Positions 48,994 through 57,534 of a DNA stretch of 64,000 bases are shown piece after piece. The notes under the pieces are model-generated. The model did not search any database, was not told the origin of the DNA, and saw nothing but the letters and a program-made list of their open reading frames with translations. The position numbers were made by a program, and so were the translations under genes. Numbering within the stretch: the first letter of the stretch is position 1; each line of letters begins with the position of its first letter. The DNA comes from Cryobacterium inferilacus (GTDB lineage Bacteria > Actinomycetota > Actinomycetes > Actinomycetales > Microbacteriaceae): positions 124,001 through 188,000 of the forward strand of contig NZ_JAIEUL010000004.1 of the NCBI RefSeq assembly GCF_019599185.1, given 5' to 3'.

Positions 48994-51900
48994 GGCAGCA
49001 CCCCCGCAACGAGGTCGTCGAACCGGGCCGTTGCCGGCGCGTTTGTCGCTGTTCCGCCGATATAGAGGGAGATTCCCAGCCCACCCGGCCCCTGCAATGC
49101 GGGGGTGGTGTCCGTGGTTTCGACCTGCCAGGCCGACGGTTCGCTCTGGCCCGTCGCCCACACCTTGGCGCGCAGGCTGGTCGGAGCGGTTCCGGTGACC
49201 TGCAGGCGCAGGGTGAGCTGATCGCCCACCGCCGGCGTCACGCCCGGCACGGGGAAGGAACGCAGTGCGGTCCCCCCGCGCAAGAGCTGCAGGATCACGG
49301 TGCCGTCGGCGTTCAGCCTCACCCTGGCGCGATAGTCGTCGTTCTCGACCGTGCGGCCGAGCAACGCCAGGTAGGTGCCTGTCCCGGTCGCCGGCTGCTG
49401 AACGGACACGCCCACGCGCACGTCGGTGGATGTCGAGGTCACACCCAGCAACCGGGCCGTTGCGGTGGCGCCCGCTTTCGGTGAGCGGAGCGTGGCCGCG
49501 CCCTGGGCAACCGTGTAGTTCCCCGCCGCGCCCGTCGTCGTCCACGCTCCGCCGACGTCCGCCGTGCCGAGGCCGGTGGCGACGGCGCGTTCGAACGCGT
49601 CACCGGCCAGGTCGCCGCCTTCTGGCGGAGCACTGACGGTGACCGACTGGGTCGCGCTGGCTGTCGCCCCGTCATCGTCGGTGATCGTGAGCGTCACCGG
49701 GTAGTCTCCCGGCGCCTCGTACTCGTGGGACGCCTGCGCGCCGGACGCTTCGCCGCCGTCACCGAAGGTCCAGGCGTAGCCGGCGATGGTGCCATCGGGG
49801 TCGCTGGATGTGGCGGCGTCCAGCACCGCCGTCAGCCCGCTCGCGGTGGCGGTGAACGCGGCCGTCGGGGCGACGTTGGCGGGTGGAGGGGGCGGCGGTG
49901 ACGCCGTCGCCTGACCGGCCCACAGGTCGTCAATCGCCATGGTCACCGGTACCGTCGTCGCGCTGCCGCCGAGGTACAGGGACAGCCCGATGGCACCGGC
50001 CTTCTGCAGGGCCGCGGTCGAGTCGGTGGTGGTCACCTGCCATCCGGTCGGCTCTGTCGTGCCGACCTTCCAGACCTTTGCGCTCAGCGTCGTCGGTGCG
50101 GTTCCGGTGGTCTGCATCACCAGGTTGAGCTTGTCGCCTGTGGCGTAGTCGAGGCCGGGTATGGTCGAGGCCCGCAGGCTGGTGCCGCCGCGCAGGAGCT
50201 GCAGCTGCACGGCGCCGGTCGCGGTCAGCTTGACCCTGGCCCGGTAGTCGTCGTTGCCCACCTTCCGCCCCAGAACCGACAGGTAAGCGCCTGAGCCTGT
50301 CGCGGCCTGCTGGAGGGCGAGGTTCACCCGCACCTCGGTGTCGGTCGCGGAGACGTCCGGCAGCGTTGCGGCAACCGTGGCGCCGGCGGCAGCCGCCCTC
50401 AGCCGGGCCTCGCCCTGTGACACCGAGTAGTTGCCGGTACTGCCCGTCACCGTCCAGGCCCCACCGGGACTGGCGGCGCCGAGGCCCCCGGCGACAGTGC
50501 GTTCGAAGGCATCCGTGGCGTAGGCGGTGCCGCCGGGTGCGGCGGCCACGGTCACCGTCTTGGTGGCGGTGGCGGTGGCCCCGTCGTCATCGGTCACCGT
50601 GACCGTGATCGGGTAATCGCCGGCGACGGAGTAGGTGTGCGTGGCGGTTGCGCCCGTGGCCGTCCCTCCGTCGCCGAAGGCCCAGGCGACCTCGGCGATA
50701 CTGCCGTCCGGGTCGGCAGAGGCTGCCCCGTCCACGGCAACCTGCAGGCCAGAAGGGGTCACGGTGAAGTCCGCGGTCGGCGGCTGATTCTCCGCTGCCG
50801 CCACGGTCACGGTTCGGGTCGCTGCGTGGGTGGCACCCGCGTTGTCCGTCACGGTGAGGGTGACCGGGTAATCGCCTGCTGCGGCGTAGGTGTGCGAACT
50901 GGTGCGTCCGGTCGTCGTCTCGCCGTCACCCCAGGACCAGTCGTAGCCGGTGATCGTTCCGTCGGCGTCGGCGGATGCCGATCCGTCCACGGTCACGCTC
51001 AGCTGGTCGGCCGCGGCAGTGAACGATGCCATCGGTGATGTGTTGGCCGGCTCGCCCCCGGTGCCGGTGGTGTGGTGGTTGCGGATCACCGGGGCACCGA
51101 TGTCGCGGGAGTACACCGCGACCTCGTCGATGGTGCCGGCGAAGTACGGGCTGCTGGAACCCCAGGTGGGATCGCCACCGACCCGCCAGTAGCCGGCGTA
51201 GGGTTGTGCGGCGGTCTGCGGATGCGTGCCGACGATCCCCCCGTCGACGTAGAGTCGCATTCCGGTGGCGGACTGCACCGCCACGACGTGATGCCGTTTC
51301 CCGTCGTTGTACGCGGTGTCCGTCGTGATGGTGTTCGCCGTGCCGGTCCAGGTGCCGAACACGAGTCGGCCATCGTCCTGCAGGTAGACGTGCCGGTCAT
51401 AGTTCCCCGACAGCCCGGTCTGGGCATCGCCGAAGCCGATGATCTTTCCGCCCTGGTTCGTGGTGGTGGAGAACCACGCCTCGAGCGAGTAGACCCGCGG
51501 ATCGGTGACCTGGACGGTGCTGCTCACCACCCCGCCGTTGAAGGCTGCCGCGGTGTCGTGCGTGCGGCCGACAAGTCCGGATGCGCCCTGGGTGACCGTG
51601 CCGGAATACCTGCCTGGGCTTGCCGACCTGGAGGAGTCGGCCGCCACGGTGCCTGAACCCTCGCCCAACCGCCAGTACAGGTCGGGCTCCGCGTTATAGA
51701 TGGCGGTGCCGTACGGGTCGGCAGGTGCCTGCGGCGCGGACGACACCCGGCCGGAGGCCTCGTAGTGGTCGATCACCTGGGCCAGGGTCAGCGACGTGTC
51801 GTAGACCGCGACCTCGTCGATGTCGGCCGCTATGAAGTTGGAGGTCGGCCGGTTGGTCCAGCCGCCCAGGTTGTCCCCGCCGATCCGCCAGTAGCCGGAA

Positions 51901-54125
51901 TAGGCCTGGCCGGTCGTGACGTCGCCCCGGTGCGCAACCTTGGCGCCATCCACATAGAGCGTCATGCCCGCCGCGCCCAGTGTGGCCACCACCTGGTGCC
52001 ACTGGCCGTCGTTGTATGAGGTCGTGCTGTTGACGGTGCGGACGCTGCCGGGGTGGACACCGAACCAGATGCGGCCGGCGTTGTCCATGTACACGTGCCG
52101 GTCGTAGGACGACGAGGTACCGGTGTTGCTGGTGCCGAAACCGACGATCTTTCCACCCTTGGTGCTCTCGGTTTTCACCCAGGCCTCGACGGTGAACGTG
52201 TCGCTGGCCTGCTCGGCCGTGTTGGCGGTCGCGACGCCGGTGGTCGTACCGTCGAACGAGGACGCGGTCGTCGAGCCGCCGAGCACCGCGCCCGCTGTCC
52301 CCCTGGAGACGCCGGCGCCGACGGTGGCGTCCGTGCCGGAGGCCCAGTCGAATGCCGTTGTGCCGGATGCCTCCCCGAGGGGCCAGTAGGAACGGGCGTC
52401 GGCCAGGACAGTCTCGGCATAGTCGCTCAGGGTTCCGGATTCGGCGACGGTCACCGGCACCGAGTTACCGATGCGCTCGTTGCCGAACGGGTCGGTCACC
52501 CGGAGCCGGTAGGAGTGGGACGCACCAGGGGTGAGCCCGGTGTCGGTCCAGGCGATGGCCGGCCGGTTCCACACGGTGGACGAGGCGACCAGGGTTGTCA
52601 CCGAGACCCCGTCGCGCAGTACCTCGTAACTGAGGTGCTCATTGTCCCTGTCGTAGTTGGCGGGCCAGCTCAACCTGACGCTGCCGGCGACGAAGGACGC
52701 CACGGCCGGAACGAAGTCGGCGCCGCTGAGCCGTGGACCTTCCTTGTTCGGTGCGATGTCCGAGGTGGCGAAACGCGCGAGGCCCTGCTGGCGCTTGTTG
52801 TTGACGATGGTGAATTCGCCGCCGTAGACGACGTAGTCGTCGTTGGCTTCCACGTGCCAGGGCCCCTGGCCCTGGCCGGTGTACGTGCCGGTATTGATGT
52901 CGGGATAGAAGGTGAGGGTGTCCGGGTGCGGGTTGCCGGCGAAGTTGTAGTAGCCGTGCGGGTCGGGGGTGATGGTTCCGGTGGCCGGCATTCCGAAGGT
53001 GAGGGCGCGGTGATACGTCCACGGGTCGGTCTGGGGGAAGCCGCCGATATTGCCGCAGTAGTGCGGGTGTCCCGTCGTATAGACGACTCCCTGGGCCGGA
53101 ACGGCGGAATAGGTGTCTCCGTGGCAGTCTTCCAGCCAGATCAGGGTGCCGTCTTCCCAGCTGGCGCGGAAGGCGCCCTCAAAGTTCCCCGCTCCGTTGA
53201 ACACATAGCCGGTGCCGAACACACCGTCCGTGGACGACGTGAGGCTGAGGATGGCGGCGTTCAGGCCGCCGTTCCGCACCACAGAGTTCACCTTCCACGG
53301 GAGCGAGGCGCCCGTGGACGCATCCGTCGCTGCCATGCCGTAACCGGGGTCGGAACCGCCGTTGTACGCGGTGAAGCCGCCGCCGATGACCACCTTTGAC
53401 CCGTCAGGGGACACGGTGAGGGCATGCACGTTGCCACCGGTCGGGTTGCCGGCCCAGGGCAGCACTGCCCCGTCAGCGGTCGAGAATGCGGCCATCTTCG
53501 AGCGGGCGACGCCGTTGGCGGACGAGAAAATGCCGCCGGCATACACCGTCGAGCCGTTGATTCCGAGAGCGTTGACCCTGGCGTTGACCTGCGGGCTCCA
53601 GGAGGAGACCAGCGCACCCGTTGAGGTGTTCAGGGCGGCCAGCCGGTAGCGGGCGACGCCGCCGATGCTGGTGAACGCGCCGCCGACGTACAGCCGGCTG
53701 CCGTCGGGTGAGGCGACCAGGGCGCGCACGGCCCCGTTGACGTTCGGGTTGAAGGATGCCTTCAGCACGCCGGTCGTCAGGTCGTAGGCCAACAGGTTGT
53801 TCCGGACCACCTCCCCAGTGCCGGCAGCGGCGCCGGCGGGTCGTGCCGAGGTGAATTCGCCTCCGACGAACACCGTCGTGCCCACGATCAGCTGGGCCCA
53901 CGCCACACCGTTGATCTGCGTCGTCGGCAGGGAGTCTGCCGCCACCGTCGGCGCGGTGGCGGCCGAGTCCGGCGCGGTGTCGGCCCGCGCCGGCGCTGCA
54001 CCGAGCCCGGTGTGCACGAGCAGGCCGCCGACCAGGGCGATGACGGTGCCGGCGGAGATCAGCAGCTTCCTGGCGGCACGGTTCGGGGAAACGGATCGGA
54101 ACGAAAGGGGGGACGCAGCACCCAT
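48990..54125 (-). CDS. Giant secreted propeller/FN3/LamG/PKD adhesin-like protein
   Basis: 1711 residues from ATG 54125; GAGG lies upstream and the shared promoter with the 57.3 kb paralogue ends about 50 bases before it, so a longer frame to 54239 is rejected. Signal peptide about 1-48. Residues about 60-470 form a beta-propeller of repeats like L-Y-V-G-G-A-F-T and V-V-I-G-G-G-F-T. An FN3-like domain follows, then two LamG/concanavalin domains (about 570-780 and 795-1000) with K-G-G-K-I-V-G-F-G / Q-G-G-K-I-I-G-F-G cores, then PKD domains and two related domains beginning D-A-F-E-R, for a total of three PKD. No sortase or anchor signal. Predicted surface or matrix glycan-binding protein. Confidence 0.88.
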   Translation of the reverse strand: MGAASPLSFRSVSPNRAARKLLISAGTVIALVGGLLVHTGLGAAPARADTAPDSAATAPTVAADSLPTTQINGVAWAQLIVGTTVFVGGEFTSARPAGAAAGTGEVVRNNLLAYDLTTGVLKASFNPNVNGAVRALVASPDGSRLYVGGAFTSIGGVARYRLAALNTSTGALVSSWSPQVNARVNALGINGSTVYAGGIFSSANGVARSKMAAFSTADGAVLPWAGNPTGGNVHALTVSPDGSKVVIGGGFTAYNGGSDPGYGMAATDASTGASLPWKVNSVVRNGGLNAAILSLTSSTDGVFGTGYVFNGAGNFEGAFRASWEDGTLIWLEDCHGDTYSAVPAQGVVYTTGHPHYCGNIGGFPQTDPWTYHRALTFGMPATGTITPDPHGYYNFAGNPHPDTLTFYPDINTGTYTGQGQGPWHVEANDDYVVYGGEFTIVNNKRQQGLARFATSDIAPNKEGPRLSGADFVPAVASFVAGSVRLSWPANYDRDNEHLSYEVLRDGVSVTTLVASSTVWNRPAIAWTDTGLTPGASHSYRLRVTDPFGNERIGNSVPVTVAESGTLSDYAETVLADARSYWPLGEASGTTAFDWASGTDATVGAGVSRGTAGAVLGGSTTASSFDGTTTGVATANTAEQASDTFTVEAWVKTESTKGGKIVGFGTSNTGTSSSYDRHVYMDNAGRIWFGVHPGSVRTVNSTTSYNDGQWHQVVATLGAAGMTLYVDGAKVAHRGDVTTGQAYSGYWRIGGDNLGGWTNRPTSNFIAADIDEVAVYDTSLTLAQVIDHYEASGRVSSAPQAPADPYGTAIYNAEPDLYWRLGEGSGTVAADSSRSASPGRYSGTVTQGASGLVGRTHDTAAAFNGGVVSSTVQVTDPRVYSLEAWFSTTTNQGGKIIGFGDAQTGLSGNYDRHVYLQDDGRLVFGTWTGTANTITTDTAYNDGKRHHVVAVQSATGMRLYVDGGIVGTHPQTAAQPYAGYWRVGGDPTWGSSSPYFAGTIDEVAVYSRDIGAPVIRNHHTTGTGGEPANTSPMASFTAAADQLSVTVDGSASADADGTITGYDWSWGDGETTTGRTSSHTYAAAGDYPVTLTVTDNAGATHAATRTVTVAAAENQPPTADFTVTPSGLQVAVDGAASADPDGSIAEVAWAFGDGGTATGATATHTYSVAGDYPITVTVTDDDGATATATKTVTVAAAPGGTAYATDAFERTVAGGLGAASPGGAWTVTGSTGNYSVSQGEARLRAAAAGATVAATLPDVSATDTEVRVNLALQQAATGSGAYLSVLGRKVGNDDYRARVKLTATGAVQLQLLRGGTSLRASTIPGLDYATGDKLNLVMQTTGTAPTTLSAKVWKVGTTEPTGWQVTTTDSTAALQKAGAIGLSLYLGGSATTVPVTMAIDDLWAGQATASPPPPPPANVAPTAAFTATASGLTAVLDAATSSDPDGTIAGYAWTFGDGGEASGAQASHEYEAPGDYPVTLTITDDDGATASATQSVTVSAPPEGGDLAGDAFERAVATGLGTADVGGAWTTTGAAGNYTVAQGAATLRSPKAGATATARLLGVTSTSTDVRVGVSVQQPATGTGTYLALLGRTVENDDYRARVRLNADGTVILQLLRGGTALRSFPVPGVTPAVGDQLTLRLQVTGTAPTSLRAKVWATGQSEPSAWQVETTDTTPALQGPGGLGISLYIGGTATNAPATARFDDLVAGVLP

Positions 54126-54180
54126 TGACGCCTCAGTTCGAGTCTGGCAACGACCTTCGGGTGGCCGGTGCTCGCTGCGA

Positions 54181-54223
54181 GCATAATGACGAACACTCAT
54201 CTCGGATGTCCCCACTACAGGGG
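54181..54223 (-). promoter_or_regulatory. CCCC/GGGG box and -10-like element of the giant propeller gene
   Basis: On the minus strand CCCC-TGTAGT-GGGG (54223-54210), 23 bases, then TTATGC (54186-54181). The intervening TCGTCA ahead of the -10 and the whole spacing match the 57384-57426 promoter of the paralogue. Confidence 0.55.
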
Positions 54224-54259
54224 CGATCTCCACGGCCACCAGGGTTCGGAGCGGAGGGT

Positions 54260-55009
54260 CTAGCGCGGGGCCGACCCCTCGAACACGACGATCGGGACAC
54301 CGACCGTGTAGTCGACCCCGATCTTGACCTGGTCGCGCTCCTCTGGCGGGACCGTGAAAATGAACACCCCGGTCACGGTGGCACCTGGAGCGACCTCCTC
54401 CGGGAGCGGGACACCGCCAGGGCCTCGGAGGTCGACCGCGGGCGTCTGCTCTGGTCCCGAGTACACGGTGACGACCGTCGACGTCAACGACACCGGGGCA
54501 TCACCGTCGTTCCGCATCGACAGGGTGAACCGCAGCGCCGGCCCCGCCACTTCACCCGGCCCCTGAGCCTCGCCCTCCACGGCCTCGAGCCCGCTGATGC
54601 TCACCACCACGCCTGGCACCGGCGCCACCTGTTCGGTGAGTGGCACGGGTGGAAGCTCGGGCAGGGGTGCCGCATCCACCGGAGGGTCGGTCGACTCCGG
54701 CTCTGACTCCGGCTCCACGGGAGCCTCGGGGACGGGCTCCTCGCCGGGGGCCTCGGACTCGTCCACCGCGGGTTCCGTGGGAACCGGCGTCTCAGCGACC
54801 GGCTCGACGCCGGCGGGCGCGGGCACCTGGGTCGGGGTCGAGGCGCCGGTGGCACCGGCGAGCGGTCCTCCGCCGCCCTGGGACACCCACAAGGTTGCGC
54901 CGAACAGCACGACTGCCGCGACGACGACGACGGCCAGGCCGATCCAGCGCCATTTCCGACCGGACGGTGCGCCGCTGTCAGCCGGGCCTGCGGGGTCTTG
55001 TGGAACCAT
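54260..55009 (-). CDS. Membrane-anchored acidic/proline-rich protein with beta-rich outer domain
   Basis: 249 residues from ATG 55009 (GGAG 6 bases upstream). Short cytoplasmic N-terminus, one membrane helix (about 22-43), a Pro/Glu/Ala/Thr linker (about 55-125), then a domain of about 120 residues with L-R-F-T-L-S-M-R-N-D-G-D-A-P-V-S-L and P-G-A-T-V-T-G-V-F-I-F-T-V-P, the pattern of DUF4352-like/immunoglobulin-type extracellular modules. Located between the two propeller genes; it could tether one of them or the polymer to the membrane. Not recognised at family level with certainty. Confidence 0.72.
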   Translation of the reverse strand: MVPQDPAGPADSGAPSGRKWRWIGLAVVVVAAVVLFGATLWVSQGGGGPLAGATGASTPTQVPAPAGVEPVAETPVPTEPAVDESEAPGEEPVPEAPVEPESEPESTDPPVDAAPLPELPPVPLTEQVAPVPGVVVSISGLEAVEGEAQGPGEVAGPALRFTLSMRNDGDAPVSLTSTVVTVYSGPEQTPAVDLRGPGGVPLPEEVAPGATVTGVFIFTVPPEERDQVKIGVDYTVGVPIVVFEGSAPR

Positions 55010-55163
55010 GGTGGTGCTCCTGACACTGAGGGCGCTTGACACTGAGGGCGCTGCTGGACGGATACGGTTCGGTCGACTGGAGCGATGTGGCCGGCCTCCG
55101 AGCCGCTTCTTGCCGTGACCTTAGACCACCCCGGCGGCGTCGGGAAGCCCCCTATACCGGTGC

Positions 55164-57329
55164 CTATTCCTCCGGAGCCGGAGCCTTCCCTTCGGGCGCA
55201 GGGACCGGGGCCTTCTCCCCTGGCGCGAGCTCCGGAGTGTTCTGCTCAGGCGCAGGCGCCGGAGCCTTCTCGTCCGGAGCGGGAGCAGGTTCCTTCTCCT
55301 CCGGCGCAGGAGCAGGCGCTTCCTCCTGCGGTGCGGGGGCAGGCGCCTTCTCTTCGGGAGCGGGAGCAGGCTCCTTCTTGTCCGGCGCCGGAGCAGGATC
55401 CTTCTGCGGCGCGGCGGGCGCCTTCTGGGCAGGCGGGGCGGTCACCTCCACCGACTGGCTCAGCGTCTGGGTGGTCCCGGCCGCGTCAGTGGTGGTCAGC
55501 GTGACCGGGTAGGTTCCGGCCGCCGCGTAGTCGTGGGTTGCTTTCGCTCCCGTTCCGCTGGTGCCGTCGCCCCAGGTCCAGGCGTATGAGCTGATCGCGC
55601 CGCCAGGTGAGGTGGACGCGGAAGCGTCCACGGCCAGCGAAAGCCCCGTCGTCGTCACTGAGAAACTCGCTGCGGCCTGGGCGGCCATCCGGTTGGCGGC
55701 GGCGCCGCCCACCGTGATGTTCACCGCGTTTCCGGTGACGGTATTGCCTCGCGGGTCACTCACCCTGATCCGATAGGAATACGTCCCGCCGGGCAGGCCG
55801 GTCTCTGTCCAGGTCAGTGTGGGTCGTTTCCAGTCCGACGAGCGCCCGGTCAGGGTCTTGACCGTCACGCCTCCGCGTTGCACGGAGTAGGTGAGCAGTT
55901 CGTTGTCGCGGTCGTAGTTGGACTTCCAGCTGACCTTGACCGACCCGGTCGCCGGGGAACTGAGGGTGGGAACGAAGCTGGTCCCGGTGACCCGCGGACC
56001 CTCCTTGTTCGGCGCGATCGAGGAGACGGCGAACCGCGCCAGGCCCTGCTGCTTCTTGTTGTTCACGATGGTGAACTCACCGGCGTAGAGCACGTACTGC
56101 GAGTTCGCGGCGACGTGCCAGGGGCCCTGGCCCTGCCCGGTGAAGGTGCCCGTGTTGATCTCGGGGTACCAGTGCACCAGTGACGGGCGCGGTTGGCCGC
56201 CGAAGTTGAAGTAGTTGCCGGCGGTGTTGGTGGCGACCGTGCCCGTCGCGTTCATCGTGAAGGAGAGGGTGCGATGGTAGCTCCGCGGCGAGGTCTCCGG
56301 CGGTCCGCCGATGTTCGAGCAGTCGTGCGGGTGGCCGGTCGTGTACACCACATTGGCGGTGGGAGCCGCAGAGTAGGTGTCGCCGTGGCAGTCCTCCAAC
56401 CAGACGATGGTGCCGTCGGCCCAGGAAGCCCTGAAGGCACCTTCGAAATTCCCGCCCGCACCGAAGTCGTACCCGGTGCCGAACACTCCGGCACTCGTGG
56501 AGGTGAGGCTGAGGATGGATGCGTTCACTCCGGCATTGCGCACCAGACTGTTCACCTTCCAGGCCAGGGGGGCGCCGGTGCTCGCGTTGGTGGCCGCCAT
56601 GCCGTAACCGGGGTTGTTCTGGCCGTTGTAGGACGTGAACGAGCCGCCGATGACGACCTTGGTGCCCTCGGGCGAGACGGTCAGGGAGTTGACGGTGCCG
56701 CCGGCCGGGGTACCCTTCCAGGCCTGCACCGCACCGTTCGAGGTGGCGAAACTCGCCATGTACGTGCGCGCCTGACCTGCGGCCTGGGTGAAGGTGCCGC
56801 CGGCGTACACGGCGCTGCCGCTGATCCCGAGGGCCGCGACCCGACCGTTGAGTGAGGGGGCCCAGGAGCTGAGTGCGCCGTTCGAGGTGGAGTAGGCCGC
56901 GAGCCGGTTGCGCGTCACACTGCCCGCCTTGGTGAAGTTACCGCCCACGTAGACCCTGGACCCGTCCTTGGCGGCGACCAGGGCACGCACCGTGGCGTTG
57001 AGGTTGGGGTTGAACGAGGTGAGTTGGCCGGTGGAGAGGGTATAGGCGAGCATGTTGTTGCGGGTGACCTCGTTGACTCCCGGCGCTGAACCGGCCGGCC
57101 TGGCCTTGGTGAACTGGCCGCCGACGTAGACGGTGTTGCCCACGATCACCTGCGCCCAGACGACGCCGTTGATCTGGGGGGTCGGCAACGCGTCGGCTGC
57201 CGCGGTGGCCGGGGTGCCAGACGGCGGGTTGGTGTCGGCCACAGCGGCCGTGCCTGTCAGCGTGGCCCCCGCAGCCAGGATGACAACGGTCAATAGGGCG
57301 ACGAGCGTGTTGCGGGCGCGCACGAGCAT
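55164..57329 (-). CDS. Secreted beta-propeller/FN3/PKD protein with Pro-Ala-Glu-Lys tail
   Basis: 721 residues. Signal peptide about 1-31. The first 500 or so residues are paralogous to the giant protein at 48.99 kb (shared P-T-x-Q-I-N-G-V-x-W-A-Q, W-L-E-D-C-H-G-D-T-Y-S-A and G-Q-G-P-W-H-V), forming the propeller and FN3-like domain. One PKD domain (about 545-635) follows, then a roughly 80-residue tail of A-P-A-P-x-E-E-K-type repeats with no anchor. Four Cys in the propeller recur in the paralogue and may bridge. The charged, extended tail suggests binding to the cell wall or to acidic polymer. Strong TATAAT promoter upstream. Confidence 0.87.
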   Translation of the reverse strand: MLVRARNTLVALLTVVILAAGATLTGTAAVADTNPPSGTPATAAADALPTPQINGVVWAQVIVGNTVYVGGQFTKARPAGSAPGVNEVTRNNMLAYTLSTGQLTSFNPNLNATVRALVAAKDGSRVYVGGNFTKAGSVTRNRLAAYSTSNGALSSWAPSLNGRVAALGISGSAVYAGGTFTQAAGQARTYMASFATSNGAVQAWKGTPAGGTVNSLTVSPEGTKVVIGGSFTSYNGQNNPGYGMAATNASTGAPLAWKVNSLVRNAGVNASILSLTSTSAGVFGTGYDFGAGGNFEGAFRASWADGTIVWLEDCHGDTYSAAPTANVVYTTGHPHDCSNIGGPPETSPRSYHRTLSFTMNATGTVATNTAGNYFNFGGQPRPSLVHWYPEINTGTFTGQGQGPWHVAANSQYVLYAGEFTIVNNKKQQGLARFAVSSIAPNKEGPRVTGTSFVPTLSSPATGSVKVSWKSNYDRDNELLTYSVQRGGVTVKTLTGRSSDWKRPTLTWTETGLPGGTYSYRIRVSDPRGNTVTGNAVNITVGGAAANRMAAQAAASFSVTTTGLSLAVDASASTSPGGAISSYAWTWGDGTSGTGAKATHDYAAAGTYPVTLTTTDAAGTTQTLSQSVEVTAPPAQKAPAAPQKDPAPAPDKKEPAPAPEEKAPAPAPQEEAPAPAPEEKEPAPAPDEKAPAPAPEQNTPELAPGEKAPVPAPEGKAPAPEE

Positions 57330-57383
57330 TCTGAGTCCTCATCCGTCAGTCGCCGGTTCTTGGTTGCCCGGCCCAATTTCGCG

Positions 57384-57426
57384 ATTATATGACGATCTCT
57401 CACATCTCATGACCCCTCTTTGGGGG
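57384..57426 (-). promoter_or_regulatory. CCCC/GGGG box with consensus TATAAT -10
   Basis: Minus strand: CCCC-CAAAGA-GGGG (57426-57413), 23 bases, TATAAT (57389-57384). The -35 position (TCATGA) is poor, so the box lies where an activator would compensate. Predicted leader length is about 48 bases. Confidence 0.7.
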
Positions 57427-57471
57427 CGATACGCCACGTCAGTGGGGGGCAAGGCCCTGGCCGGGACACAG

Positions 57472-57504
57472 CAAGACCCCGCGTGCACTGCACGCGGGGT
57501 CTTG
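57472..57504 (-). terminator. Perfect 16-bp inverted repeat terminator
   Basis: CAAGACCCCGCGTGCA and TGCACGCGGGGTCTTG surround a single C. It lies 31-63 bases downstream of the beta-helix gene stop on the minus strand. No T-run. Confidence 0.78.
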
Positions 57505-57534
57505 GGGCATCTCTGGCGTCGCCGCCGGGGGCGG

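Noticed and set aside
54126-54239. Longer N-terminus for the giant propeller protein
   Set aside because: It would start upstream of the promoter shared with its paralogue and puts 38 hydrophilic residues before the signal peptide.
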